A DNA stretch of 41,618 nt from contig JAFGRY010000030.1 in assembly GCA_016934955.1 (NCBI GenBank), positions 69,899 through 111,516 on the forward strand, written 5' to 3'. Below are positions 1 to 8,143 of the stretch, one piece after another. Every line of letters starts with the position of its first letter. Position 1 is the stretch's first letter. The notes beneath the pieces are model-generated. The model was not told the DNA's origin and ran no database searches. It worked only from the letters and a program-made list of their open reading frames with translations. Both the position numbers and the translations under genes were made by a program. Source of the DNA: a bacterium. GTDB taxonomy: Bacteria; Zhuqueibacterota; QNDG01; JAGLOF01.

Positions 1-3
1 GCA

Positions 4-858
4 CTATAGTGCATATCTCTTCCCCGTTCGCGTAAGAAACCCCTCCCTTTCCATCCCGTCGATGATGCGCTTCAGGCGTTCGGGATCGGTGCCGGTTCCC
101 GCAGTCAGGTCAGCGAACGTACAGGCGCCGTGATCCAGGATCATTGCGAGGATTCTGCCCCGGATCTGACGGTCGGATCCCTTGAAGGGGGACTGCTTTT
201 TATAGGCGCTGCTGCGGGCGGTGATGTCTTTTATCGTTTTCTTGAGATGACTGCCGTAATCCATGAGTGCGGAGTACCAGGTGTGGGGATCCTTTGTCCA
301 GATTGTCCGTGCCACCAGGGGTTCGATTTCAGCATCGGAGACCGAATCGCCGTCCTGAAAAAAATGGTGGATATAGACCGTCCTGATATTGGTCTCGATG
401 AGTACCTCGGGCCGGTTGAAGGCGAACACGGGGATGGAGCGGCTGGTGTAGCGGCCGATACCGGGCAGGGTGATCAGCACCTCCGGATCCTGCGGGACCT
501 TGCCGCCGTGGGATGTGATGATCTCCGCGGCGGCCCGCTGCAGGTAGAGAGCGCGGCGGTTGTAGCCGAGCCCCTTCCAGCGGGCAATGAGGGAAACAGT
601 GTCCGCTCCGGCCAGATCGGCGAGAGCGGGGAAGGCTGTCATGAATTCCCTGAATTTCTCCGCCACCCGGTCTGCCTGGGTCTGCTGCAGCATGTATTCT
701 GAGACGAGTATGGCGTAAGGATCCCCTGTCTCCCGCCAGGGGTAGTGTTTGCTGTGCCGCCGGTACCATTCAAGGACAAGGCGCTGAAAGGCTGCGACGC
801 GGTTTTTTGTCAGAGGATGCGGGGTGCGGGGAGCGGTCGAAGCAGGGTCTCTCTTCAT
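4..858 (-). CDS. MutY-like A/G-mismatch adenine glycosylase without Fe-S cluster
   Basis: HhH-GPD DNA glycosylase of 284 residues, expected to remove adenine opposite oxidised guanine in base-excision repair in the cytoplasm. The N-terminal MutY signature SEYMLQQTQ is present, with the catalytic Glu at about residue 54, followed by the helix-hairpin-helix LPGIGRYTS at about 131-139. Where Escherichia coli MutY has its second catalytic acid (Asp138, in LDGN) this protein has Glu155 in IETN. The four cysteines of the C-terminal [4Fe-4S] loop are absent; the only cysteine there is an isolated one in DHGACTF. The NUDIX-like C-terminal domain of classical MutY is replaced by a short winged-helix-like tail. 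I have seen similar IETN-IRTV proteins in other bacteria and archaea, so the Glu is probably a family trait and not damage. The gene is complete: ATG at 858, TAG at 4-6. It lies 114 bp downstream of the flavoprotein gene and may share its transcript. Confidence 0.85.
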   Translation of the reverse strand: MKRDPASTAPRTPHPLTKNRVAAFQRLVLEWYRRHSKHYPWRETGDPYAILVSEYMLQQTQADRVAEKFREFMTAFPALADLAGADTVSLIARWKGLGYNRRALYLQRAAAEIITSHGGKVPQDPEVLITLPGIGRYTSRSIPVFAFNRPEVLIETNIRTVYIHHFFQDGDSVSDAEIEPLVARTIWTKDPHTWYSALMDYGSHLKKTIKDITARSSAYKKQSPFKGSDRQIRGRILAMILDHGACTFADLTAGTGTDPERLKRIIDGMEREGFLTRTGKRYAL

Positions 859-972
859 ATAGATTCGCCGGGTCTTTCACGAGAAAAAGTGCACGAGGGT
901 CCGGACCGCGATGGCGGCCGCCGGTCGACCGGTGTCGCTCCGGGGAGAGAGTGATACCGCCGTCCGGAGCGG

Positions 973-2592
973 TTACACTGTCCGCTTTTTTAAAATCTTG
1001 TCCGCGGCCAGCCTGCCTGTGAGAATAGACATGGGCACTCCCGCGGGGCTGTAGGCCCACTGTCCCGCCTGATAGATCGAGGGGATGGGAGTGAGGACCG
1101 AACGATCGGAGTACTGGATTTTATGAACGACCGGAACCGGATATTCAAAGGACCAGCCGGTGATTGCCCCTTCGGAACTCGCGATCCGCTCGGCGATGCT
1201 CACCGGGCTGAAGGAAAAGCGGGCGATCACCCTGTCCTTCAGCATGGGATAGACGGACCCGGCGATTACCCGCAGCATGCTCTCCTCAAAGGCCGTCTTG
1301 AACTCAGCGTACCAGCCCGATTCCTCCACTTTTTTAAAGAGATCGTATTCGGCGAGCAGGCTGATGATCAGTCCCGTCTTCCCGGGAGGCGCCAGATCGG
1401 GATCCTTGAGTCCTGGAATGGAAATTTCATAGGTGTTGAGCCGGGTAAAGGTGTCGAGCCAGGCCAGTACCTCTTCTCTGGTAACGGTCTCCCAGGAGGC
1501 AAGCAGGTCGTTGAGCCCCTGTCGATGCACACCCCCCAGCCCCTGCTTTGAAGGGGTGTAGAAAAAGTGTCCGTTGGCGATCTTCCGGAAACTCTCCAGA
1601 GGTTCGTCCACCTCCAGAAAGATACTGAACACCGAGTCGCCGCCCCTGCAGGCAAGCATGCGGCTTTTTTCATTCGCGATCGCCGCCGCTGTTTTTGCCG
1701 GCAGCCCCCCGGTCCCGGTAATGTCATACAATGTTTTCAGATCGGCGGCCCAGACAAGATCACCATACCCGTACTCCTGGCCTCTCTCGTCCGTTACCAG
1801 ACGGGTATCCGCCGCCACCGCGACGATTCTTGTCCCGGTTTTTATTTCGCCGCCGAATGCTTCGACTTTGCGCTGCACCGCCTCCGCCAGCCGGCCCACA
1901 CCGCCTTTGGGATAAAAATAGTCGAGATAGAGGGAAAAGTAGCTGAGGGCGAAAAATGTGGGTGTGTTTTTGAAAAAATGCTGGGATATGATATCCTTGA
2001 GGGCGGGGGTGCTCACAAGCGTATCCAGATAGTCTTCCACCGGCATGTTCATGCGGTTGATTCTGCCGACGGTGAAGAGAAACCTGGGCAGCCAGGGCAG
2101 CAGTTTTTTAAAAAGAAAGTCCCGGTCCCCGGGTATGTCTTTGAATATGGGATTTTCGATGCCGTAGAGCACATCCATGTGTTTCATGATTTTCCGGATC
2201 ACGGCGAGGACCGCGTCGATCTCCTGTTCGCTCTCCGGGTAGAGGCGGGCGAGAAGCATCCGGTAGTCTTCCAGGCTTTCCAGGCCCTGGACGTGCAGCA
2301 TCTCATGCTCAATTCCCAGGGAGACGGGGCTCTTCACCACTTCCAGGTGAATTCCCAGATCCTCGAGCATGGGGAAGATGATGCCCGCGTCCTCGAGGGC
2401 GCGCACGCCGGCGTCGAAATGGAATCCGTCCCTGGTGAATGAATTGACCAGGCCCCCGCACTCCTCGTTTTTTTCAAAGAGAAGCACGCGCCGGCCCGCG
2501 CGTGCGAGATAGGCGGCGGCGGTCAGCCCCGCGATGCCTCCGCCCACAACGATGGCATCGTATGGGTTGCCGGCGCTTGTGGATGGTTTCAT
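973..2592 (-). CDS. FAD-dependent phytoene-desaturase/RetSat-like oxidoreductase
   Basis: About 539 residues. The N-terminus carries a Rossmann FAD-binding motif, VVGGGIAGLTAAAYLARAG, followed by an FEK acidic strand end and ECGG, as in CrtI, carotenoid isomerase (CrtISO) and all-trans-retinol 13,14-reductase (RetSat). The C-terminal FAD-contact segment reads IYQAGQWAYSPAGVPMSILTGR. Members saturate, desaturate or isomerise conjugated polyenes at a membrane; the substrate here is unknown. An upstream in-frame extension exists to 2655, but ATG 2592 is preferred: it has GGAG ten bases upstream, the product begins just before the Rossmann fold, and the longer form would overlap the SDR gene. It is the last gene of the run OMP - NTF2-like - SDR - flavoprotein. 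An SDR beside a RetSat-like enzyme suggests isoprenoid or lipid alcohol/aldehyde redox chemistry, which is inference. Confidence 0.85.
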   Translation of the reverse strand: MKPSTSAGNPYDAIVVGGGIAGLTAAAYLARAGRRVLLFEKNEECGGLVNSFTRDGFHFDAGVRALEDAGIIFPMLEDLGIHLEVVKSPVSLGIEHEMLHVQGLESLEDYRMLLARLYPESEQEIDAVLAVIRKIMKHMDVLYGIENPIFKDIPGDRDFLFKKLLPWLPRFLFTVGRINRMNMPVEDYLDTLVSTPALKDIISQHFFKNTPTFFALSYFSLYLDYFYPKGGVGRLAEAVQRKVEAFGGEIKTGTRIVAVAADTRLVTDERGQEYGYGDLVWAADLKTLYDITGTGGLPAKTAAAIANEKSRMLACRGGDSVFSIFLEVDEPLESFRKIANGHFFYTPSKQGLGGVHRQGLNDLLASWETVTREEVLAWLDTFTRLNTYEISIPGLKDPDLAPPGKTGLIISLLAEYDLFKKVEESGWYAEFKTAFEESMLRVIAGSVYPMLKDRVIARFSFSPVSIAERIASSEGAITGWSFEYPVPVVHKIQYSDRSVLTPIPSIYQAGQWAYSPAGVPMSILTGRLAADKILKKRTV

Positions 2593-2626
2593 GCCTGCTC
2601 TACTCCATGATTGAATACGAGTGTGA

Positions 2627-3592
2627 TCAGCTCTGCGGAAGCCCCGCCAGATCAAGGCTTTTTCCCCAGAGCTCCCGGGCCGTTTCCATGTCCCGGGCCG
2701 GGGGCGCCGGCTCTTCTTCTATGGTCAGATTGAAGAATTTGCCGCTGACCCCCTCCATGTCCGGCGCGACGCCGAGATAGTAGAGGGCCTCCGCCGACAC
2801 TTCCGGGGACTTGAGGCCTCTGTCAAAGAGATGCTTCTTAAACCAGCGATAGAGGGGGCCGTTTTCCTGTCCGGTCCCGGTTTTCACCGCTCCCGGGTGC
2901 ATGGCGTTGATGGTCACGCCGGTGCCGGCGAACTGTTCGGCGAATATCATCATGGTGAGGAGCTGGGCGGTTTTGGCGGACCCGTAGCTTTTCAGCCCGG
3001 AATAACGGTGGCGCTCCCAGTTGAGATCATCCAGGTGCAGCCCCCAGGCGGCGAACCGGTGCCCCTCGGAGCTGACGAGAATGATGCGCGCGTGTTTCTG
3101 GGAATTGAGCTTGTCCCGCAGCAGACAGGTGATGATAAACGGTGCGAGGTAATGGACCATGAAAATTTTTTCAATGCCCTCCGGGGTCACCTCTCTTTTG
3201 GTCAGGTAGGGACCCGCGTTATGGATCAGGACATCGATGGGCTCCTTCATTTGTGAGAGCTGCTCCGCCGCCCGTTTCACCTGCCGCATGTCACTTAAGT
3301 CCGCCAGAATATAATCACATGAGACGCCGTACGTGCCTTCCATGTCCCGGCGCAGATTCTCCGATTTTTCCCGGTTGCGGTTGATGCAGAGCAGGTTCGC
3401 TCCGCGGGAGGCATAGGTGCGGGCGGTGATGCGGCCGATGCCCGAGGTGGCGCCGGTGATGACGACGAGCCGGCCCCGGAAATCATCGTCGCACAGGGCG
3501 GGCTCGGCCATGCTGTTTTTAATCATCGCCCAGACGTTGGACCACCGGTACTCCTTTACATACTGGAAAAATTTGCTGGTTTTCTTTTTCAT
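2627..3592 (-). CDS. Short-chain dehydrogenase/reductase, retinol-dehydrogenase-like
   Basis: A 321-residue classical SDR. The cofactor motif ITGATSGIG (TGxxxGxG) sits at about residues 45-53, followed by a basic INRNREKS segment that favours NADP. NAG is present in IHNAG, the catalytic Ser in VSSEGH, and the catalytic Tyr-Lys pair in YGSAK. The pattern (NAGPYLTKREVTPEGIE, SSEGHRFAAW) is that of the retinol dehydrogenase/WW-oxidoreductase-like group, which interconverts lipophilic alcohols and carbonyls. The N-terminus has an extra 40 or so residues rich in Lys and Trp before the Rossmann fold, possibly a membrane-associating helix; it has no cleavable signal. The stop lies 34 bp before the flavoprotein start and the start lies 7 bp after the NTF2-like gene, so the three are almost certainly co-transcribed. 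Confidence 0.88.
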   Translation of the reverse strand: MKKKTSKFFQYVKEYRWSNVWAMIKNSMAEPALCDDDFRGRLVVITGATSGIGRITARTYASRGANLLCINRNREKSENLRRDMEGTYGVSCDYILADLSDMRQVKRAAEQLSQMKEPIDVLIHNAGPYLTKREVTPEGIEKIFMVHYLAPFIITCLLRDKLNSQKHARIILVSSEGHRFAAWGLHLDDLNWERHRYSGLKSYGSAKTAQLLTMMIFAEQFAGTGVTINAMHPGAVKTGTGQENGPLYRWFKKHLFDRGLKSPEVSAEALYYLGVAPDMEGVSGKFFNLTIEEEPAPPARDMETARELWGKSLDLAGLPQS

Positions 3593-3599
3593 TGCCGGC

Positions 3600-4058
3600 T
3601 CATCCGAATTTTTTTCTCATGAAGCGTCTGTAGGCGGGGCCGAAGCGGGGAATGTTGTCGAAAATGTCTCCCCAGAGATCGTAATAATCCCGCTGTTCGC
3701 TGATCATGCCATCCGCATTCAGGGTGAGGCGGCTGGCGCCGTACACCACGGAACCGGGGTACTTTTTATAGCTGATCGTCATCTCCCATTCGAAGAAGAT
3801 GACCCTGTCCCTGGAGACGGCCTGGACGATTTTCATTTTCAGATCCTGCGACCGGTCGGTGAGCCGTTCGGTCATGGCCGTAAATTCCGTGATACCGCGT
3901 ATTTCCTGAATTGAATCCCTGAATACGATGTCGTCCGCGTAATAGGGGAGGATATGGGACCAGTCGGGTTTTCCTTCGGTATTGTACGTTTTGGACCACA
4001 ATTCGATGAAAGTGTCGAGATCGAGGCCGCTCTTTTTCGGGCTGTTTTCCCGGCTCAT
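3600..4058 (-). CDS. NTF2/SnoaL-like family protein
   Basis: A 152-residue protein with the length and pattern of the NTF2-like/SnoaL-like cone fold: an N-terminal helix (DTFIELWSKTYN), PYYADDIVFRDSIQEIRGITEF, then paired strands (RVIFFEWEMTISY, VVYGASRLTLNADGMISEQRDYYDLW). The RDYYDLWGDI segment is typical of nuclear-transport-factor-2-family proteins found next to SDR and flavin enzymes in bacteria. Such proteins act as small-molecule isomerases/hydrolases or as binding subunits; the catalytic role here is unknown. Its ATG has AAAAGGG eight bases upstream. It is 20 bp from the upstream barrel gene and 7 bp from the SDR, so it sits in the middle of the operon. Confidence 0.75.
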   Translation of the reverse strand: MSRENSPKKSGLDLDTFIELWSKTYNTEGKPDWSHILPYYADDIVFRDSIQEIRGITEFTAMTERLTDRSQDLKMKIVQAVSRDRVIFFEWEMTISYKKYPGSVVYGASRLTLNADGMISEQRDYYDLWGDIFDNIPRFGPAYRRFMRKKFG

Positions 4059-4078
4059 AATCGTAACCCTTTTATCGC

Positions 4079-4759
4079 TTAAAAATACATACCCACGGTG
4101 AAGAGGTAATCCATGTTCCGCAGCGGCGCGGGATCTTCTCCTTCGGCGGTCGGCATGTTCAATACATTCCAGCCGAGAGTGAACCGGTATTCAAAAAAGC
4201 AGCGCCTTCCAAACAGGATGCCTTCCACGCCGCTGCCGTAGAGAAATCCATAATCGAATATATCGACGCCGTCTATTTTATTCTTGTCATGGAATGCCAC
4301 CGGTTCGTCGTCCACTTCCGCGAGGCCGCTCAACCGGTATTCACCACTGAGAAATATCGATAAGGTGAAACCGCTGCAGCCGTAAATACCGATCTTGCCT
4401 ATCCTGGCAAACGTATAACGAAACAGGATGGGTATTTCAAAATAATTTATATCATATTCGGTTCGCGTATTGATGGGGCGGTCTTTGAGGACAATATCTT
4501 CCCGTGATCCTTTCATGGTGAAGAGAAATTCCTGCTGCACACCGAACGATTCGGTGATGGGATAATACACGAAAAAACCGCCTGCGGCGGCGTGCCGGTA
4601 ATAGACGTCAACATCATAGGGAATGTCAGGCTCGAGGATTCCATACTGGGTCGCCAGGCTGTACCCGGCTCTGATACCAAATCGGGCGCCGGTCTGGGCC
4701 GAAACCGGCATGGTCAGTGTGAGCGTTAAAAAGACTAAGGGATACAACCATTTTTCCAT
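4079..4759 (-). CDS. Outer-membrane beta-barrel protein (porin-family-like)
   Basis: About 226 residues. A signal peptide (MEKWLYPLVFLTLTLTMPVSAQ) is followed by alternating hydrophobic strands beginning FGIRAGYSLA and ending in a typical barrel C-terminus, NMDYLFTVGMYF. Internal strands such as YFEIPILFRYTF and GFLYGSGVEGILF fit the eight-stranded OmpX/PorT-like barrels common in Bacteroidota. The open frame continues to 5038, but ATG 4759 is chosen because AGGAG lies six bases upstream and the signal peptide starts exactly there; the extra residues are a shadow of the neighbouring esterase gene. It heads the operon with the NTF2-like, SDR and flavoprotein genes. Confidence 0.8.
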   Translation of the reverse strand: MEKWLYPLVFLTLTLTMPVSAQTGARFGIRAGYSLATQYGILEPDIPYDVDVYYRHAAAGGFFVYYPITESFGVQQEFLFTMKGSREDIVLKDRPINTRTEYDINYFEIPILFRYTFARIGKIGIYGCSGFTLSIFLSGEYRLSGLAEVDDEPVAFHDKNKIDGVDIFDYGFLYGSGVEGILFGRRCFFEYRFTLGWNVLNMPTAEGEDPAPLRNMDYLFTVGMYF

Positions 4760-4857
4760 TGTCCACTCCTGATATCCGGTCAATGCAAGCAGGGGCATCG
4801 GTGACGCCCTGAAAGCAGATGTAGGTTCGGGATTGGTGTGCCTGGGTGTTACGAATA

Positions 4858-4886
4858 AATATACCATATTCGGAAAATGATTCCTA
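4858..4886 (-). promoter_or_regulatory. Putative promoter upstream of the barrel/SDR operon
   Basis: Read on the minus strand: -35-like TAGGAA (4881-4886), a 17-bp spacer, and -10-like TATATT (4858-4863). The -10 box is identical to that at four other gene blocks in this window; the -35 box is a weaker match to TTGCAA. It lies about 100 bp before the ATG at 4759. Confidence 0.35.
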
Positions 4887-4905
4887 ACAGATTTTACAGT
4901 CGGCA

Positions 4906-5838
4906 TCATCGGTACGGTTCGCTGCCGCCATGCGGGAAGGGGTCGGGATAGAGGTGCGTATGAATAAAGTAGCCGATCGCTCCGACCGCCCGCCTTGCTT
5001 CGGGCAGCCAGGGAGCACAGGTGTGCCAGACGTGCCACATTCCCGGCCAGACGGTCAGTGTCACGTCAACGCCCGCCGCCCTGGCCCTGGCGGCCAGCCG
5101 GGTGGCGTCACTGAGCAGTATTTCGTCTCCGCCGGCCTGAATGAGCAGCGGGGGCAGGCCGGTCAGGTTTGCGAAGAGGGGAGAGAGCAGCGGGGCCCGC
5201 GGGTCTTCGGCATCGCCGAGATAGCTGCGGGCCATGGAAAGGGCGAATTCGGGGGTGAGCAGGGCGTCGCCGCCGCCGCGGAAGGTCTCGCCTTCGCCGG
5301 TGAGGTCAACCATGGGAGAGATGCAGACGCCCGCCGCGGGCAGGGGGTCGCCGCCGTCCCTGATGGTCATCAGCGAGGCCAGTACGAGATTCGCTCCGGC
5401 CGAGTCCCCGGCAAGGACTATACGATCGGGTCCGATTCCCTCCTCGAGCAGGCGGCGGTAGACGGTGGTGACGTCTTCCAGGGCCGCCGGGAAGGGGTGT
5501 TCGGGCGCGAGACGGTAATCCACGGCAAGCACCCGGCTCAGCGATGCCCGGCCGATGTGGGCTGCGAGCACGCGATGGGTGTTGTACCAGCCCAGCACCC
5601 AGCCGCCGCCGTGCAGGTAGAGGATGACTGTATCGGGCGACGCCTTCGGCGGCATGATCCATTCAAGCGCGATCCCATCGGTGCTCACTGCGCGGGATCG
5701 GGTTCCCCGGGGCAGGGGCAGCGGCCGGGAGATGGTGTCGGTATATGCTCTCAGCTCCGGAATGGAGGCGATAGCGTTCATGCGCCGGGAAATCGCTTTC
5801 GTCATCAATTTGAATACATGGCTCTGCAGGCTGGGCAT
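4906..5838 (-). CDS. HSL-family alpha/beta-hydrolase (esterase)
   Basis: A 310-residue carboxylesterase of the hormone-sensitive-lipase family. The oxyanion-hole motif HGGG is at about residues 76-79 and the nucleophile elbow GDSAG at about 144-148 (Ser146). The acid is expected in GGDEILLSD and the His in GMWHVWH near residue 275. The internal order (DYRLAPEHPFPAALEDV, then GPDRIVLAGDSAGANL) is diagnostic. No signal peptide is evident, so it is probably cytoplasmic; it would act on short-chain esters. ATG 5838 has only a weak SD. The gene is followed by a 146-bp gap before the barrel gene, which has its own promoter candidate. Confidence 0.92.
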   Translation of the reverse strand: MPSLQSHVFKLMTKAISRRMNAIASIPELRAYTDTISRPLPLPRGTRSRAVSTDGIALEWIMPPKASPDTVILYLHGGGWVLGWYNTHRVLAAHIGRASLSRVLAVDYRLAPEHPFPAALEDVTTVYRRLLEEGIGPDRIVLAGDSAGANLVLASLMTIRDGGDPLPAAGVCISPMVDLTGEGETFRGGGDALLTPEFALSMARSYLGDAEDPRAPLLSPLFANLTGLPPLLIQAGGDEILLSDATRLAARARAAGVDVTLTVWPGMWHVWHTCAPWLPEARRAVGAIGYFIHTHLYPDPFPHGGSEPYR

Positions 5839-5921
5839 GGCGGATATCCGTTAGTGGCAGTGAGATCGATAAGGAACAGTATTTCTTTTCCGGTTTCAGT
5901 GTCCGGATCACCATCATTTCA

Positions 5922-5948
5922 GCGGCAGGGGCGGCACCCCCCTGCCGC
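5922..5948 (-). promoter_or_regulatory. Stable hairpin in the 5' leader of the esterase gene
   Basis: A perfect 10-bp inverted repeat, GCGGCAGGGG (5922-5931) and CCCCTGCCGC (5939-5948), with a 7-base loop. It lies between the promoter candidate near 6027-6055 and the esterase ATG at 5838, so it would form in the leader RNA about 85 bases before the start. It has no U-tract, so it is not an obvious terminator. It could be a leader structure or a repeat. Confidence 0.4.
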
Positions 5949-6026
5949 ACGGCCCGGATTCCTGTGCGTTCACCAGACATCCGGGCGGAAGAATTACCTG
6001 TGATAAGTGGATAAAATTAATGGAAT

Positions 6027-6055
6027 ATAGTAACCAGATTATCAGGAAAATGCAA
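6027..6055 (-). promoter_or_regulatory. Putative promoter of the esterase gene
   Basis: Minus strand: TTGCAT (6050-6055), a 17-bp spacer, and TACTAT (6027-6032). The -35-like box is the same as at other gene blocks. An AATATA (TATATT on the minus strand) also lies here, but with a 20-bp spacer. It is about 190 bp before the ATG at 5838. Confidence 0.4.
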
Positions 6056-6147
6056 GGGAATTCTGCCTGTTGCGGCAGGGGTGGTGAGGTGTGGTCAACC
6101 CCCGCGGAATCGCTTTACCGCTGATACCGCGGGAGGTGACTAAGGAG

Positions 6148-6170
6148 ACCCCGGCCTTCAGGACCGGGGT
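6148..6170 (-). terminator. GC-rich palindrome downstream of the beta-lactamase-like gene
   Basis: ACCCCGG (6148-6154) and CCGGGGT (6164-6170) form a 7-bp stem with a 9-base loop, about 40 bp beyond the stop codon of the gene at 6209. There is no T-tract, so it is either a weak terminator or a dispersed palindrome. Confidence 0.4.
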
Positions 6171-6208
6171 GTTATGAGCTCGCCGCCGGGATGAAGCCGG
6201 CTTCCGGT

Positions 6209-7987
6209 TCAGGGAGCTGTTCGTATAAACCGGGAACCAAAATAGCGGTCGGTGTCTTTCGTGAACACATCGAAGCCCGTTACGGTACCGCCCGGATCAC
6301 GAATGAACCTGATGCATCCGGCGCTGAATCCACAGAGATCGTTCCCCAGGGGAACGAATGGTATGTCACCCTGCCGCAGAAAATTTCTTCCGCTGAGATC
6401 ATCGCCCTGCCGCGAGATGTGATACGTTTTCTGCAGTTCCAGGGAGGTGTACCAGCCTTCGCAGCCGGGACTGTTTGCGGCGTCTACCGTACACCGCATC
6501 GCCTCATTGAAAGTACGTCCGTTTCTCACTGCGGTCAGACCGGTTATCGTGCCGTTTTCGTCTCTCGAGAACCGGCAGCTGAAAGACGTGTCGTGGCCGA
6601 GAAAGAAGGTGTCCTTCGCGGCCGGGATCAGTTCCATGACCTGCCGGAGACCCTGGCGGCCGCTGAAGGAGAGGTAATAGAGTTTCCCCGCATCCCGAAC
6701 GACACCCGTGAAGCCGTTGCCGCGGTCCCGGTACCATCCAAGGACTGCATTCGGATCATATCCCGGCGATACCGCGGCGGGCGGAGGGGTGCGTGTGAGG
6801 GGCGCCTCCGGGCCGATGCCTGTGCCGATATAGCGCCGCATGAATATATCGCCGATATCGTCCGCGATCCTCGAGACATCGTCCCCGTTCACGTTGCTCA
6901 ATACGATCACGCAGCGGTTTGCTTCGGTTTGTCGTCCGATGGCTGCACTGTAGCCGCTGGAGCTGCCGTTTATGAGATTGACAGCAAGTGTTTTTTCGCC
7001 GTTTTCATAGGGAATTCTGAAGAGCGGACCTGCCATGGTCATGAATGTCCCTGGCAGTACAGGCTGATACATCGCCGCTTTCGAGGCAGCGGTGAGAATA
7101 CTGTCCCCTTTCATGCACAGCGTTTTCTGCCAGAGATAGAGATCATGAGCGGTACTTAGCAGATCACCGGCAGCCAGAGCAGTCGACTTGTCCTCGATGT
7201 ATGCCTTGCCGCAGCCGGACAATCCTCTCATATATCCGGTTGCCAGCCGGGCATCAGTCGTCCTGTTGTTTTCCACGAACGTATCATGCATGTCCAGCGG
7301 GGAAAAAATGTACTCCTGCAGCAGCTCGGCGTATGAGCGCCGTGTCACTCGCTGCATGATTGCTCCCAGAATGTAGAATCCGGGACTGCTGTAGGTGAAC
7401 CGCTCGCCCGGCGCATGCTGCAGGGGCGTATCCTGAAACAGGGCTATCAGTTCCCGGGGGGTGTGGAAAAAGTGGTCGTGCCTGCTGAAATAGTCGGGAA
7501 CGGCCTGGTAATGATGCGGTATGCCCGATGTGTTGGAGAGCAGGTGCCTGACGGTGATCGACGACCCTGTTTCCGCAGGATACCAGGGGAGATAATCGGA
7601 TATCGTCCCCTCCAGGTCGAGCACCCCCTGCTCGACGAGCTTCAGCGCGAGCATTGCCGTGAACACCTTGGTAATCGAGCCGATCTGGAACCGGGTGTCC
7701 AGGCTGTTGGGGATGCCGAACTCCCTGTCGGCCATGCCGTAGGCTTTGTGAAAGAGGATGTCATTGCCGTCCGCAACCAGAATGACGCCGTTGAATTCCT
7801 CGTACGGGGGAAAACTGTGTATATACCGGTCAATCAGCCGGGCCAGGTGCGCCTTGTTTCCCGGGGTACCGGTCCTGCGGCCGGCCGGGCTGAAGTCACA
7901 CGCAATGAGGAGGCTGAGAAACACCAGAACGCACAATGTGCTTCGGACAGTATGAGTGCCTGATTCGCAAACGTACAATGATTTCAT
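6209..7987 (-). CDS. Beta-lactamase-fold serine hydrolase lipoprotein, non-canonical active site
   Basis: About 592 residues. A lipoprotein signal ends at LLIAC (Cys30). The class C beta-lactamase/PBP-like domain follows: SITK (Ser104, Lys107) in FQIGSITKVFTAML, then TVRHLLSNTSGIPHHY, which is typical of the family. The second motif, normally YxN, reads YSS (Tyr199). The third motif, normally H/K-T-G, appears as NGSSSGY, so two of three motifs deviate. The last 170 or so residues are beta-rich, like the accessory lipocalin-type domains of these hydrolases. ATG 7987 is chosen over the frame limit at 8164: AAAGGA lies five bases upstream and the lipoprotein signal begins there. Relatives include peptidases, esterases and beta-lactamases, so the substrate cannot be stated. 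It is probably anchored at the cell envelope. Confidence 0.82.
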   Translation of the reverse strand: MKSLYVCESGTHTVRSTLCVLVFLSLLIACDFSPAGRRTGTPGNKAHLARLIDRYIHSFPPYEEFNGVILVADGNDILFHKAYGMADREFGIPNSLDTRFQIGSITKVFTAMLALKLVEQGVLDLEGTISDYLPWYPAETGSSITVRHLLSNTSGIPHHYQAVPDYFSRHDHFFHTPRELIALFQDTPLQHAPGERFTYSSPGFYILGAIMQRVTRRSYAELLQEYIFSPLDMHDTFVENNRTTDARLATGYMRGLSGCGKAYIEDKSTALAAGDLLSTAHDLYLWQKTLCMKGDSILTAASKAAMYQPVLPGTFMTMAGPLFRIPYENGEKTLAVNLINGSSSGYSAAIGRQTEANRCVIVLSNVNGDDVSRIADDIGDIFMRRYIGTGIGPEAPLTRTPPPAAVSPGYDPNAVLGWYRDRGNGFTGVVRDAGKLYYLSFSGRQGLRQVMELIPAAKDTFFLGHDTSFSCRFSRDENGTITGLTAVRNGRTFNEAMRCTVDAANSPGCEGWYTSLELQKTYHISRQGDDLSGRNFLRQGDIPFVPLGNDLCGFSAGCIRFIRDPGGTVTGFDVFTKDTDRYFGSRFIRTAP

Positions 7988-8143
7988 GCCGGTCCTTTCA
8001 TTTTCAGATGGCAGGTGAATAATTGCAGACTGACGAATGGTATTTCTTGACGCCATACCTGTAAAAGAACACTCCCTTTTCTGAAAAAGGTTGCCTTCCC
8101 GCATGATGGCGATGTCCAGGACTATATAAAGGGGGGTGAACAG

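Larger units (their letters stand above)
5839..6208. other. Intergenic leader region with hairpin, promoter candidate and palindrome
   Basis: No credible gene is seen. The region holds, from left to right, a GC-rich hairpin in the esterase leader (5922-5948), an AT-rich promoter-like patch (6000-6055), a second copy of GCGGCAGGGG near 6072, and a palindrome just beyond the end of the beta-lactamase-like gene (6148-6170). Confidence 0.6.

Noticed and set aside
901..960. CCGGTCGACCGG palindrome near 925-936
   Set aside because: Short GC-rich palindrome in a 114-bp gap, with no promoter or gene relation; expected by chance at this composition.
4930..6003. 357-codon plus-strand frame
   Set aside because: It lies opposite the HSL-type esterase, whose motifs are unambiguous; the plus frame has no SD or family pattern.
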